Shown: positions 30,001-38,507, counted from the stretch's first letter. The stretch: DNA of 40,369 nucleotides from Prevotella sp. (GCA_016286995.1 JAEEVA010000027.1:1-40369), one strand, 5' to 3'. The notes: generated from the sequence alone by a model not told the origin. Translations and numbers: made by a program.

Positions 30001-30387
30001 AAAGAACAAAATGCCGCCACGAGCCTTCTTGACATTGTCGTCCCACTTGTCAACAAAGCGTTGGTAATCCACAGCATCGACCATCGTCAGCTTGGGCTTC
30101 TCAATAATCTTATGCTGGTAGAAGTAGTCGCGTATCACCTCGGCAAGAGCTGTCTTACCGGTACCTGTCTCACCAATGATAATGGCATTGACGCTCAGAC
30201 GCACATTCATGATGTCCTTGCGGGAATGCAGATAGGTATAGGTGTCTACAACGGTTTTCAATTGCTGCTTCACCTCGTCAAGTCCCACCATGCGGTCTAA
30301 CACATTCTGGGATACCAGCGGTTGTCCGCACCAGCGGCAGAACTTGGCTATTGAGCGGTTTTCCTTATGACAATTATTACATATCAT
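27070..30387 (-). CDS. Four-module CbxX/CfxQ-type AAA ATPase with N-terminal zinc ribbon
   Basis: A 1105-residue protein with four AAA modules in a row. A short zinc ribbon opens it (CNNC at 3-6, CRWC at 17-20). Walker A motifs are GETGTGKT (72-79), GNPGTGKT (334-341), GNPGTGKT (610-617) and GNPGTGKT (888-895). Walker B motifs of modules 2-4 are intact: LFVDEAYTL (394-402), LFIDEAYTL (670-678) and LFIDEAYTL (948-956). Module 1 has LFFDNVQKL (127-135), asparagine replacing the catalytic glutamate, and may bind but not hydrolyse ATP well. Modules 2-4 are of the CbxX/CfxQ group, which includes rubisco activases and EccA of type VII secretion. Most family members have one module, some two or three. 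It lies 1 nt after the kinase gene and overlaps the FHA gene by four bases. The substrate is unknown. Confidence 0.92.
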   Translation of the reverse strand: MICNNCHKENRSIAKFCRWCGQPLVSQNVLDRMVGLDEVKQQLKTVVDTYTYLHSRKDIMNVRLSVNAIIIGETGTGKTALAEVIRDYFYQHKIIEKPKLTMVDAVDYQRFVDKWDDNVKKARGGILFFDNVQKLLPDRYSNQVNPLDKLFVEMDKWDENPIVMIAGLPKGLDDFLTANPAAQNRFKYTFKLPTPGYQELCDICKQELRTKYGISAYSPNAEHKLLRFFQYQVKIKDDTFGYAHVAIKTAEDIFTSFISRGAEAVMVEEQDIRGYVPEERTLEDILSDLNHYIGMDEVKKAVREIAYSVHNSVQRAQRGLGEQEKAGIHIVLTGNPGTGKTTIARKLGEILESIGYLDSGHVVEVDRSKMVSPYQGETPKVVDRLCDKAMGGILFVDEAYTLAPLSQSGERDNQGAQALEQLMKRMEDDRGKFVVIAAGYRQEMDNLFRINVGFRSRFSYFLNIEDYNPDQLFQIMQVFAKEKKYEFTKDAGELTLKMITELYNSRDKDFANGRTMRQLFDKICSRQAERLQKGNISTMTNEELMTIDVADIPYEAPKAVDYKDCLSKLDGLVGLAGVKKEISNLAAFLNLQIRRGETNTFQGKHYVFTGNPGTGKTTVARIMADVFRTLGILSRGQLIEADRSKLVAGFSGQTAIKTNQLIDSAMGGVLFIDEAYTLKSNDQDSFGSEAIDTLLKRLEDDRGKFICIVAGYTDQMHDFIDTNPGLKSRFTQTIHFDDYTPDELTEIFINLAKGKNFTVDEETQGAIHRQFEQLYLRRDKNFGNAREARRIFDQAVEKQSQRLVSMMGNPDFKDEDMYRITSADLPMAQSEQARPLDEVLNELDDFIGMRSVKNMIRRLAVQSMFMKQRAAMGAGKVQQMSMNFILTGNPGTGKTSIARKMGEILQAMEILPTSRVIESSRATLVGKYMGETPKIVNNMCDKAMGGILFIDEAYTLSADNDQYGKEAIDTLMKRMEDDRGKFVVIAAGYRDEMETFLAVNPGLASRFSHKMHIDDYNEDELLAIYKKMASKDSYRLSPEAEFKLMDVICRMVVSKKNSFGNAREMRNMLDQTIQQLSMRVSQMDASMITPETYQLIMPEDIKDTI

Positions 30388-30388
30388 A

Positions 30389-33364
30389 TTACTCTACGTC
30401 CTTTTGTAATTGATTGATGACATCAGTCGGAGTCACACGTAAATTATCCAGATCCGGATTCTTGTAATTCAACAGTTTGGGACTGAAGAACAGCATCTCA
30501 AACAGTAATACGGCTACCATAGTACTCCACAGGATATAGTGCAGTACCGATTCTCCACTCAACGAGCGAATCTGGTTCGTCACATCATCCAGCATACCGA
30601 ATTTCGACCCCTTGAACTTGAAGGTGCGCTGCTTGAAGGTGTAGTACAGCGGTTCCAGTAGCGTCGACTTGATGTCGTCCTCCATCACCTCGTTTATCAG
30701 TTCGTTGTCACCCTTGGCATCAGCTCTGTAGTCTGTCACATGGCAGACGGCCATATATATTAATGTAAGGACCACGGCTGCCGGAACAAATAGTGAAGGC
30801 CATGTGCCGTCGACAAACCTGAGTACACTAATGGGAATCCACGACGTCAGCAATCCCAGAAGTCCCCACAGACATGACAGGACAAATCCGAATCCCTTGA
30901 AGTAGGCCCTCAGTCCTACGATGACTGCCGTGATACCACCCACAGGCAATCCGATGGTTATGAAGGAATGACGGAACAAGTAATCACGCCCTGAAATGCC
31001 GAAAATGAGCAGCGCGACAATCCATAGGGCACATAGCGAATAGTATATGACTCTCCAGCGACGTTCTTTCGTCATGGCACGATGGTATCCCATGCGTACC
31101 TCTTTATACTTTTGAGCCGTCTCCTCCTTGGCATTGCCATAACGCTGATAGTATTTCTGATTCTGGTCTATCTCTCCCAAGTTCAGGATCCATTCCTCCA
31201 GTTTTCGCTCGTAGCTGTAGTCTTTGCTGAAGTCCTGATTGGGGTCTTCATGATAGAATACAGCCATCCACTGGCTCAGGGAACCGTTTCTCATGGCAGC
31301 AATCAGCTGCGGTCGGTTGGTCTGCCTGTCAAAGTCAAGTCCATTCTTCAGTTCCTGGCCATCCTCCAGCACATACGACGGTGTGGCACCAAGGATACGA
31401 CAGAAGCGATACAATGCTGTACGCTGGTCGTAGGCTCCCAAGCGTTCCTTGTTCTCTTCACTTTTCAGGTCGAAGCATGCCCTGGCTTGACTGATCTGCT
31501 CAAACCATCCGTGCATCTGTGCGAAATAGAAGAAGCGACCGTTCTGGTCCATATAGTCTGCAGCTTTTTCCGAATAGGCCTTATCATCCAAATTCTGCCA
31601 ATCCTTGAGCTGAGTAGCCAGGAACTCTCCTACTCTGTACGGGCTGTCTGCCTCACGCAAGTCGAAGGCTGCCTCCCTGTCTATATTGTACAGCACTTTA
31701 TAACCTAACGAACGTGACGGCTGCTGTCCTGATGTCAGGATGCGGAGCGACTCACAGGCCATGTGATCCTCATGACTATACATCCACGACAACAGGCGTC
31801 CGTCACTCAGACTCAGCCATTCATCGTCCGAGCATTCTTCATAGCCGAAAGAATGGACAATATCCTGAAGGGTCTGTGAGGGATATTTGGCCAAGAAAGG
31901 TATCTCAGGGTCTATCTCATAGACCAGTTTGAGTATGGACAGCCGCTCATCCTGTTTCTTTTCCGGTGAGAAATACTGGCGCAGGCGTTTGATGTCTGCT
32001 TTCGAGTGTGATTCCAAATAAAGAAACAGGAAGTCGTTCGGGTTCCTCAATGCCAGCTTGTATTCATCCTGATAGCTCAGTACCGAGATGGCGGCACTGT
32101 GGACGTCATCGCACAGGTTGCCTCGCACATCCTTATATGGATAGGTAGGCTCCATCACGTAGACGGCAGCCATCAGGCCGGCTCTCTGGTCTACGGGATA
32201 GCGGTTGACCACAATATCCTTGACCACCGAGCTGAGCTTGACATTACCACACTGTTCGAGCCATCCGGCTATTCTGCCGTTATAAAGATAATTGATGGCC
32301 AACCGTTCATTGTCAATAAGTAGCGGTATGAGTTCGTGTACGTTGTCTGCCACCAGGTTACGTTCCGGGTCGACCACAAAGCTGCGATACTTCAGGATGG
32401 GCGACGACAGGTCGATGTTGACATCCTCACCTTGGAACCACCTCTCCACTTCATCATAGCCCCAACGAGTCTGCGGATTCACCGCCGTCAGTCCCTGAAC
32501 AATCATCTTCACCCTGTCGGGCAATTCATTGATTCGCGGCAAACGTCCTTCATTCTTCTTGCGCATCATGACGCGCTCGTTCTGACTCAGCGGATTCTCT
32601 CCTAGCCAAAGCGTCATCAGCGTGATACCCAATGAATAGAAGTCTACGGCAGGCGTTATCTCCACCTCACCGTCGATGACGTCATTATACATTTCCGGAG
32701 CAGCATAGACCGGCGTCCTGGCCTGTGTCGTACGGTGCAGGCGTTCGTCACCTTCTAATACGCTGGAGATACCGAAGTCTCCCAGCACTAACTCACGGTG
32801 GTCAGCATCGCGGAAGAAGAAATTGCTCGGTTTGATGTCCTTGTGTATGATGTTGTTATTGTGACAGAAGGCAAGCGCGGCAGCAGCCTGAAGGGCTATC
32901 CTGCGGAATTGATTGAAGTCGCCGTCCAAATCATAGCGGTTCAGCGTACCCCCCTGCAGATACTCCATCAGCTCATAGTCACGGTTCTTTCCGTCGACGT
33001 ACGTTTTACCATAGTCATCAATACGGACAATCATCTCCATATTGGAATTCTGGATGATGCGCAACAACGTTTTCTTGATGGAAAAGTTCGGGTAATATAC
33101 CTTCAGCACCCTCTCGCCTTCATCGCCATTCACCAGGAACACCTGTGCCTCGCCAGAATTGTCGCTCAGACATCTCACGCTGTGGTACGTCCTTCCTTTC
33201 AGGAGAAACTCCACATCGCCACCCTGGGCATTCTTCGACGAAGCCACCGAGCCGCTCGGGCGTATGGTTGCGTCACCTGTTGTGCCCGTTTTCGGCATGT
33301 CTGCGACGCGCATTGTTCTGCTTGTATCTGTTGTAGGACGTTGGGTTTTCAATGATTCATCCAT
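30389..33364 (-). CDS. Membrane Ser/Thr protein kinase
   Basis: A 991-residue kinase. After a Thr-rich N-terminus (1-50), residues about 57-310 form a protein kinase domain with the ATP lysine K88 (VLKVYY), the catalytic loop HKDIKPSNF (174-182, HKD in place of HRD), DFG at 196-198 and APE at 222-224, so it should be active. Next is a long helical region of about 450 residues without a clear name. Hydrophobic segments follow at about 785-805, 815-835, 840-862 and 870-890, with one more near the end (ILWSTMVAVLLFEMLFF). The C-terminal half therefore anchors it in the membrane and may sense a signal. The gene is 2 nt after the zinc-ribbon gene and 1 nt before the AAA gene. Confidence 0.92.
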   Translation of the reverse strand: MDESLKTQRPTTDTSRTMRVADMPKTGTTGDATIRPSGSVASSKNAQGGDVEFLLKGRTYHSVRCLSDNSGEAQVFLVNGDEGERVLKVYYPNFSIKKTLLRIIQNSNMEMIVRIDDYGKTYVDGKNRDYELMEYLQGGTLNRYDLDGDFNQFRRIALQAAAALAFCHNNNIIHKDIKPSNFFFRDADHRELVLGDFGISSVLEGDERLHRTTQARTPVYAAPEMYNDVIDGEVEITPAVDFYSLGITLMTLWLGENPLSQNERVMMRKKNEGRLPRINELPDRVKMIVQGLTAVNPQTRWGYDEVERWFQGEDVNIDLSSPILKYRSFVVDPERNLVADNVHELIPLLIDNERLAINYLYNGRIAGWLEQCGNVKLSSVVKDIVVNRYPVDQRAGLMAAVYVMEPTYPYKDVRGNLCDDVHSAAISVLSYQDEYKLALRNPNDFLFLYLESHSKADIKRLRQYFSPEKKQDERLSILKLVYEIDPEIPFLAKYPSQTLQDIVHSFGYEECSDDEWLSLSDGRLLSWMYSHEDHMACESLRILTSGQQPSRSLGYKVLYNIDREAAFDLREADSPYRVGEFLATQLKDWQNLDDKAYSEKAADYMDQNGRFFYFAQMHGWFEQISQARACFDLKSEENKERLGAYDQRTALYRFCRILGATPSYVLEDGQELKNGLDFDRQTNRPQLIAAMRNGSLSQWMAVFYHEDPNQDFSKDYSYERKLEEWILNLGEIDQNQKYYQRYGNAKEETAQKYKEVRMGYHRAMTKERRWRVIYYSLCALWIVALLIFGISGRDYLFRHSFITIGLPVGGITAVIVGLRAYFKGFGFVLSCLWGLLGLLTSWIPISVLRFVDGTWPSLFVPAAVVLTLIYMAVCHVTDYRADAKGDNELINEVMEDDIKSTLLEPLYYTFKQRTFKFKGSKFGMLDDVTNQIRSLSGESVLHYILWSTMVAVLLFEMLFFSPKLLNYKNPDLDNLRVTPTDVINQLQKDVE

Positions 33365-33366
33365 GA

Positions 33367-34308
33367 CTACTTATCATCTTTAATTTCTGCATTTTGATTC
33401 TTACCTAACACAACCCACTTGCCACCCATCTGCGGCTTGGCACAACCACACGGGCTGCTATGCATGGCGTGTTTGTAGTTACATACCCATCCAAGCCTTA
33501 CACCGACGGGCTTGCTAGCCATCGCATAGTTACGCGCCTTGACTGGTGACGGACCGGCAGGAACAGCCAGTTTGTCAAGAATAGCCGACAACATCTGTAT
33601 CTTCACTGTCTTCTGCTCCTCCAGTTCCTCCTTGGTCATGCGCTTTGACTCCGGCCGCGGAATGACCGGGTCCTCCACGCCCGCATCCTTGGCCAACAGC
33701 GTCAACACCCGTTCACGCAGCTTTATATTCTGTTGTTCACGCACAATGTCGCGCTCAGAATTGTATGGAAGGGCATTCTCCAGCTTAGCAAAGTCCTGTA
33801 CGATGTCCATCAGCTCCTGATAGTCGGGATTTCTCTGCAGCTGCTTCACCATCTGTCGGGCCTCTTCAGTCAGCGCTGTGCCACATTTCTTGCAGAAAGC
33901 AAAATCATTTAACGAATGACAGGTAGGGCAAACTAGTCCGCCACGCGGACTGCCGCATTCAGGGCAATAAGCCTCATTACCAGACAGATGTGCACCGCAG
34001 AAGGAGCAAACATCTTTCTTAATGTAATGGTGGCACACTTCGCAGAAATCTGCATCAGGGTCTATCTCGGCTCCACAATGCGGACATGCTGTCTTACTGA
34101 TGGGTTGACCACATTGTGCACAAAAAAGCGCTTCCGCATCGTTCGTTGCACCACAGAACGGACATATCTTTCCACCAGCCATTTGCTGTTGCTGCAGTTG
34201 TTGCTGAGCAGCGGCCGTCGGCTGGTCTTCGCGTTGTAGTACCCGTTCTTTTTTCAGTTCCTGAGGACGCATGGTGCGTTCAGTATTTAAGGGGTTATCG
34301 TTTAACAT
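33367..34308 (-). CDS. Multi-zinc-ribbon protein, first gene of the kinase operon
   Basis: A 313-residue protein with four zinc ribbons in series: CPFC/CAQC, CPHC/CEVC, CSFC/CPEC and CPTC/CKKC (about 49-143). It starts with a charged, Gln-rich segment (about 1-45) containing ERTMRPQ. A helical region (about 148-270) and a short C-terminal block with more cysteines (WVCNYKHAMHSSPCGCAKP) complete it. No catalytic domain is seen, so it is probably a scaffold. It leads the operon from a promoter at 34337-34367, with a 2-nt gap to the kinase gene. Function is unknown beyond the context. Confidence 0.8.
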   Translation of the reverse strand: MLNDNPLNTERTMRPQELKKERVLQREDQPTAAAQQQLQQQQMAGGKICPFCGATNDAEALFCAQCGQPISKTACPHCGAEIDPDADFCEVCHHYIKKDVCSFCGAHLSGNEAYCPECGSPRGGLVCPTCHSLNDFAFCKKCGTALTEEARQMVKQLQRNPDYQELMDIVQDFAKLENALPYNSERDIVREQQNIKLRERVLTLLAKDAGVEDPVIPRPESKRMTKEELEEQKTVKIQMLSAILDKLAVPAGPSPVKARNYAMASKPVGVRLGWVCNYKHAMHSSPCGCAKPQMGGKWVVLGKNQNAEIKDDK

Positions 34309-34336
34309 ATTTTATACGAGAAGTAATTTAGTCATG

Positions 34337-34367
34337 CAAAGATAGTAAAAAAAAATTAAGACACAAA
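34337..34367 (-). promoter_or_regulatory. Promoter of the zinc-ribbon/kinase/AAA operon
   Basis: Minus strand: -33 TTTG (34367-34364), 19-nt spacer, -7 TATCTTTG (34344-34337), 28 nt before the ATG. The -33 box lies in the T-run of the upstream gene's terminator. Confidence 0.75.
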
Positions 34368-34411
34368 AAAAACCGCCGTAAATTTATATTTACGACGGCA
34401 TTTTTTTATAT
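34365..34411 (-). terminator. Terminator after the M13 peptidase gene
   Basis: The stem CCGCCGTAAAT / ATTTACGACGG (about 34373-34399, with one G-U pair) is followed on the minus strand by eight T (34372-34365). Seven T on the + side make it potentially bidirectional. Confidence 0.8.
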
Positions 34412-34425
34412 TTTAACGGGAAAAG

Positions 34426-36453
34426 TCACCAAAGAGGCAGGCGTTCAGCCTTGGGAAGGTACATTTTATCGCCTTCTTTCACACCAAAGGCATCATACCA
34501 AGCATCGATGTGAGGCAAAGCGCCGTTCACTCTCCAACGACCCAGCGAATGGGGGTCGCTTTTAGTACGGTTACGGATTTCAGCCTCGGTTATATTACAA
34601 GCCCATACACCAGCATAGGCCACGAAGAAGCGCTGGTCGGCAGTCAGTCCGTCAATGACGGGCAGCGACTGATGCTTGGTTGCATTCTTATAGGCTGTGA
34701 ATGCAACCTGCAGGCCACCGTGGTCAGCCAGGTTCTCACCCAGCGTCAGTCGACCGTTGGCATTCAAGTCAGGTAACACCTTGATAGCCGAGAAAAAGTC
34801 GGCGTACTTATCGGTACGTTCTGTAAAGTTTTTTGTATCGCCTTCAGTCCACCAGTCGTGCATATTTCCATCCTTGTCAAACTGACGGCCCTGATCGTCG
34901 AATCCGTGTGTCATCTCGTGTCCTATAACCACACCTATGGCACCATAGTTAAAGGCATCGTCAGCAGTTGGATCAAAGAACGGAACCTGCAGAATACCAG
35001 CAGGGAAGCAGATTTCATTCGTGGAAGGGTTATAGTAGGCATTCACGGTCTGTGGGGTCATATGCCAGTCGTCTTTATCGACAGGTTTACCAGCCGTATG
35101 ACTGATGCGCCAAGCATTCCAGAACCGACTGCACTCACGCATATTCTCATAGTAAGATTTTTTTGCATCAATCTTCAGGTCTGAGATATCCGTCCACTTG
35201 TCTGGATAGCCAATCTTTACATAGAACGTATTCAGCTTCAACAGGGCATTCACCTTCGTCGAGTCGTCCATCCAGTCCTGAGCGGCAATACGTTCACCAA
35301 GGGCTATGCGCAGGTTCTCCACGAGGGTCTTCATGCGTTCCTTCGACGAAGCGGGAAAATATTTTCCGACATAGATTCTACCCAAAGCTTCGCCCATTAC
35401 GCCCTGTACCTGATTGGTCGAACGGCGCCACAGCGGGTGGTCTTCCTTACGTCCTGAGAACGCCTTGCCATAGAAGTCGAAGTTGGCGGCACGCACGGCA
35501 TCGTTCAGATAGCCCGTCGTACCGTCTATTACGCCCCACTCCATCACATCGCGGTACTCGTCAGCCTTCATCGTGGCAAACAGCTTGTCGGCAGCATCCA
35601 TGAATGCAGGCTGTCCGACAATCATCTTCTGAATGTACTGGCTTTTGATGCCTTTGGCGTTCATCTGACGCTCCAGCTGCAGATGCGGATACTTGGTATC
35701 AAACTCCTGTAGGGTCATCTTGTTATAGTTGGCCTGCTGGTCACGCAACTCGGTGCGCGACTTCGAAGCTTTGGCCAGCGCAGTTTCCACTTTCAGTATG
35801 TTCTTCATCTTCTTCTCGGCAGCAGTCTTCTTGAAGCCGAACAGCTGAAACATACGTACGATGTGCTGCTTGTAAGCCTCACGAATTTTCGTCGTGGCTT
35901 CGTCGTTCTCCACATAGTAGTCTTTCTGCCCCAGGGTCAGTCCGCTCTGGTAGATGTTCAGGATGTTCTCCGTCGCATTCTTGTCGTCAGCACCTATGTA
36001 AGCGCTGAACAGCTCCGATTCGCCATAGGGCATCTGCTCCAGCTGGATAGCAAAGAGCTGTTCCTTGGTCTTAGCAGCCTCCAGACGCTTGATGAGCGGC
36101 ATAACGGGTGCCAGACCATCCTTCTCCCTGCGCACAGAGTCCATCGCCAGCTTGTAGAGGTCGCTGAGTTTCTGTTCAATAGTACCTTCTTCATAGGTAT
36201 TCTCCTGCAACTCCTTCAGAATGTCGTTGATGCGTTTGCTATTGTCTTCGATTAAACGATCGAAACTGCCGTAGCGCGAATAGGCAGCAGGTAGCGGATT
36301 AGCCTTGATCCATCCGCCGCAGGCATATTCATAGAAGTCGTCACCGGCACGTACACTTTGGTCGAGATCGTTCATGTTAATACCCGACCGAAGTTGTCCC
36401 TGTGCCGTCATCGTCATCATTCCTAATGCCATGATTACTAATGTTTTTTTCAT
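34426..36453 (-). CDS. pepO: M13 family (neprilysin/PepO-like) zinc endopeptidase
   Basis: A 675-residue exported zinc metallopeptidase that cleaves peptides. A signal peptide (MKKTLVIMALGMMTMTAQGQ) begins it, the large N-terminal M13 domain follows, then the catalytic part: VNAYYNPSTNEICFPAGIL, the zinc site HEMTH (around residue 512) followed by GFDDQGRQFD, the third ligand region GENLADHGGL, and the closing WRVNGALPHIDAWYDAFGV. All these are intact, and length is normal for bacterial PepO. It is leftward, ends at a strong terminator, and is separated from the ABC-F gene by a 116-bp gap holding two C5TAA-xTTAG5 palindromes. Its promoter is not obvious. Confidence 0.94.
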   Translation of the reverse strand: MKKTLVIMALGMMTMTAQGQLRSGINMNDLDQSVRAGDDFYEYACGGWIKANPLPAAYSRYGSFDRLIEDNSKRINDILKELQENTYEEGTIEQKLSDLYKLAMDSVRREKDGLAPVMPLIKRLEAAKTKEQLFAIQLEQMPYGESELFSAYIGADDKNATENILNIYQSGLTLGQKDYYVENDEATTKIREAYKQHIVRMFQLFGFKKTAAEKKMKNILKVETALAKASKSRTELRDQQANYNKMTLQEFDTKYPHLQLERQMNAKGIKSQYIQKMIVGQPAFMDAADKLFATMKADEYRDVMEWGVIDGTTGYLNDAVRAANFDFYGKAFSGRKEDHPLWRRSTNQVQGVMGEALGRIYVGKYFPASSKERMKTLVENLRIALGERIAAQDWMDDSTKVNALLKLNTFYVKIGYPDKWTDISDLKIDAKKSYYENMRECSRFWNAWRISHTAGKPVDKDDWHMTPQTVNAYYNPSTNEICFPAGILQVPFFDPTADDAFNYGAIGVVIGHEMTHGFDDQGRQFDKDGNMHDWWTEGDTKNFTERTDKYADFFSAIKVLPDLNANGRLTLGENLADHGGLQVAFTAYKNATKHQSLPVIDGLTADQRFFVAYAGVWACNITEAEIRNRTKSDPHSLGRWRVNGALPHIDAWYDAFGVKEGDKMYLPKAERLPLW

Positions 36454-36465
36454 TGTCCTTTTAAG

Positions 36466-36482
36466 CCCCCTAAGTTAGGGGG
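36466..36482. repeat. CCCCCTAA-type palindrome, copy 1
   Basis: CCCCCTAA-G-TTAGGGGG, perfect 8-bp arms, just upstream of the M13 peptidase gene. Confidence 0.75.
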
Positions 36483-36559
36483 TTGGGGGTCTGAACATAC
36501 GCTCATCGCCCCGTTTAAATTAATATTATGGTTATTGTTCTCTTCTTCAGATCCCTGTC

Positions 36560-36578
36560 GCCCCCTAATTTAGGGGGC
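36560..36578. repeat. CCCCCTAA-type palindrome, copy 2
   Basis: GCCCCCTAA-T-TTAGGGGGC, 9-bp arms. It contains the ABC-F stop codon and the last Ala-Pro codons. Confidence 0.75.
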
Positions 36579-38498
36579 TAATGCGTCCAGCTCTTCGCTG
36601 AGTTTCTCCCACCGTTCCACTTCCTCGTCAAGGGTGCGTTTTGTCTGCGTGTACTCCGTCACAAGCGTCATGTCCGAGGCATTCTCGGGAACCATCAGTA
36701 ACTCGTCGAGTTCGCGTAACCGCTGCTCCATATCGCTGATCTTCCTTTCCGACTGTTCCACAGCCTTCTCGGCCCGTCTCAGCAGCTTTTGCTGTTCCTT
36801 ATGTTCTGCATAGTTGGTTTTGGGAGTAGCGGGAGGCAAATCAAGAGGTTTGTCCACATGATTTGTATTCGGCGCGGCCAAAACCTCTGAAACCTCATGT
36901 TCTTTCGCTATCCAATCATAGATACCGCCCAGATGCTCCCTGACCTTGCCACCACCGAACTCGTAGACCTTGCTGACCAGACCATCGAGGAATTCACGGT
37001 CGTGGCTGACAATGATAGCTGTACCGTCAAACGCCTTGATGGCCTCCTTCAGCACGTCCTTCGACACCATATCCAAGTGGTTCGTCGGCTCGTCGAGTAT
37101 CAGCAGGTTCACGGGTTCGAGCAGCAACCGTATCATAGCCAGTCGGCTGCGTTCTCCGCCGCTAAGCACTTTTACACGTTTATCATTTTCCTCGCCGCCA
37201 AACATAAAGGCGCCGAGTATGGCGTTGATGCGCATGCGGATTTCTCCTCGTGCCACGTTGTCGATAGTCTGGAACACCGTCAGCGTCTCATCCAACAACT
37301 GTGCCTGGTTCTGTGCAAAATAGCCTATCTGCACGTTATGACCTATCTTCAGATGTCCCTCGAAGGGTATCTCGTCCATGATGCACTTCACCAGCGTCGA
37401 CTTACCCTCACCGTTCTTACCCACGAAAGCCACCTTCTCACCACGTTTGATAGTCATGTTCACGTGGTCAAAAACCAAGTGCTCACCATATGCTTTCTTT
37501 ACGTCTTCGCAGATGACGGGATAGTCACCGCTTCTAAGGCACGGCGGGAACTTCAGGTGCATGGCCGAATTGTCGACCTCGTCAACCTCGATAGGTACAA
37601 TCTTCTCCAGCTGCTTCACCTTCTGCTGCACTTGTACGGCTTTAGTTGCCTGATAGCGGAAACGTTCTATAAACTGTTTCATGTCAGCAATCTCCTTCTG
37701 CTGGTTCTCATAAGCCCGCATCTGCTGTTCGCGACGCTCCTTTCGGAGCACGACGTACTCGTTGTACTTTACCTTATAATCGACAATCCGCCCGCATGAA
37801 ATCTCCAGCGTACGGTTCGTCACATTATTAATAAACGCGCGGTCGTGACTCACCAGTACAACGGCACTACCTGACTGCACCAAAAATTGTTCCAGCCACT
37901 GAATGGACTCAATGTCCAGATGGTTCGTCGGCTCGTCCAACAGTAGCACATCTGGTCGCTGCAACAGAATCTTCGCCAGTTCGATACGCATGCGCCAACC
38001 GCCGCTGAACTCACTTGTGGGACGCTCCAGATCGCTACGTTCAAAACCCAGGCCGGTCAACGTTCGTTCCAGCTCGGCCTCACACGACTCGACGCCCATC
38101 ATCAGCAGACGTTCATGCTCCTGCGTATAGCGCTCCACCAACGCCATATAGTCCTCACTCTCGTAGTCCGTGCGCTCATTCATCTGACGTTCCAGCCGAG
38201 CCACACGCTTCTGCAGCCTGGTCACGTCGGCAAAGGCCTTCTGGGTCTCCTGGCGCACCGTCGTTGAGTCCTGCAGTTTCATTACCTGAGGCAAATAACC
38301 TACTGTCGTCTCGTTCGGAATGTTTACCATACCAGCCGTCGGCTGCTGCATACCACACAGTATCTTCAGCAGCGTCGACTTACCGGCACCGTTTTTGCCT
38401 ACCAAGGCTATACGGTCGCGATCATTCACCACGAAACTGGCGTCCGTGAACAGCGGCTTCACGCCGAACTCGACACTTAATCCTTCAACAGATATCAT
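36570..38498 (-). CDS. ABC-F family ATP-binding protein
   Basis: A soluble tandem-ATPase ABC-F protein, a group that acts on ribosomes (translation factors or antibiotic protection). I place the start at the ATG 38498 (MISVEGLSVEFGVKPLF), not the TTG 12 nt earlier, because the family starts this way and the TTG lies inside the promoter. The 642 residues hold two ABC domains: Walker A GKNGAGKST and GKNGEGKST, signatures FSGGWRMR and LSGGERSR, Walker B LLLDEPTNHLD and LILDEPTNHLD, joined by the charged helical linker of this family and ended by a coiled coil. No membrane segments. The last codons lie in a palindromic repeat. The exact subgroup (Uup, YheS or other) was not resolved. Confidence 0.92.
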   Translation of the reverse strand: MISVEGLSVEFGVKPLFTDASFVVNDRDRIALVGKNGAGKSTLLKILCGMQQPTAGMVNIPNETTVGYLPQVMKLQDSTTVRQETQKAFADVTRLQKRVARLERQMNERTDYESEDYMALVERYTQEHERLLMMGVESCEAELERTLTGLGFERSDLERPTSEFSGGWRMRIELAKILLQRPDVLLLDEPTNHLDIESIQWLEQFLVQSGSAVVLVSHDRAFINNVTNRTLEISCGRIVDYKVKYNEYVVLRKERREQQMRAYENQQKEIADMKQFIERFRYQATKAVQVQQKVKQLEKIVPIEVDEVDNSAMHLKFPPCLRSGDYPVICEDVKKAYGEHLVFDHVNMTIKRGEKVAFVGKNGEGKSTLVKCIMDEIPFEGHLKIGHNVQIGYFAQNQAQLLDETLTVFQTIDNVARGEIRMRINAILGAFMFGGEENDKRVKVLSGGERSRLAMIRLLLEPVNLLILDEPTNHLDMVSKDVLKEAIKAFDGTAIIVSHDREFLDGLVSKVYEFGGGKVREHLGGIYDWIAKEHEVSEVLAAPNTNHVDKPLDLPPATPKTNYAEHKEQQKLLRRAEKAVEQSERKISDMEQRLRELDELLMVPENASDMTLVTEYTQTKRTLDEEVERWEKLSEELDALAP

Positions 38499-38507
38499 AA
38501 CAATCTG

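Noticed and set aside
25703..34308. TerY-P triad or T6SS regulatory module
   Set aside because: No vWA (TerY) gene, no Ter genes and no secretion components are present, and the AAA protein is not of the ClpV type.
36897..37799. 300-codon + strand frame opposite the ABC-F gene
   Set aside because: Antisense shadow of ABC signature and Walker motifs.
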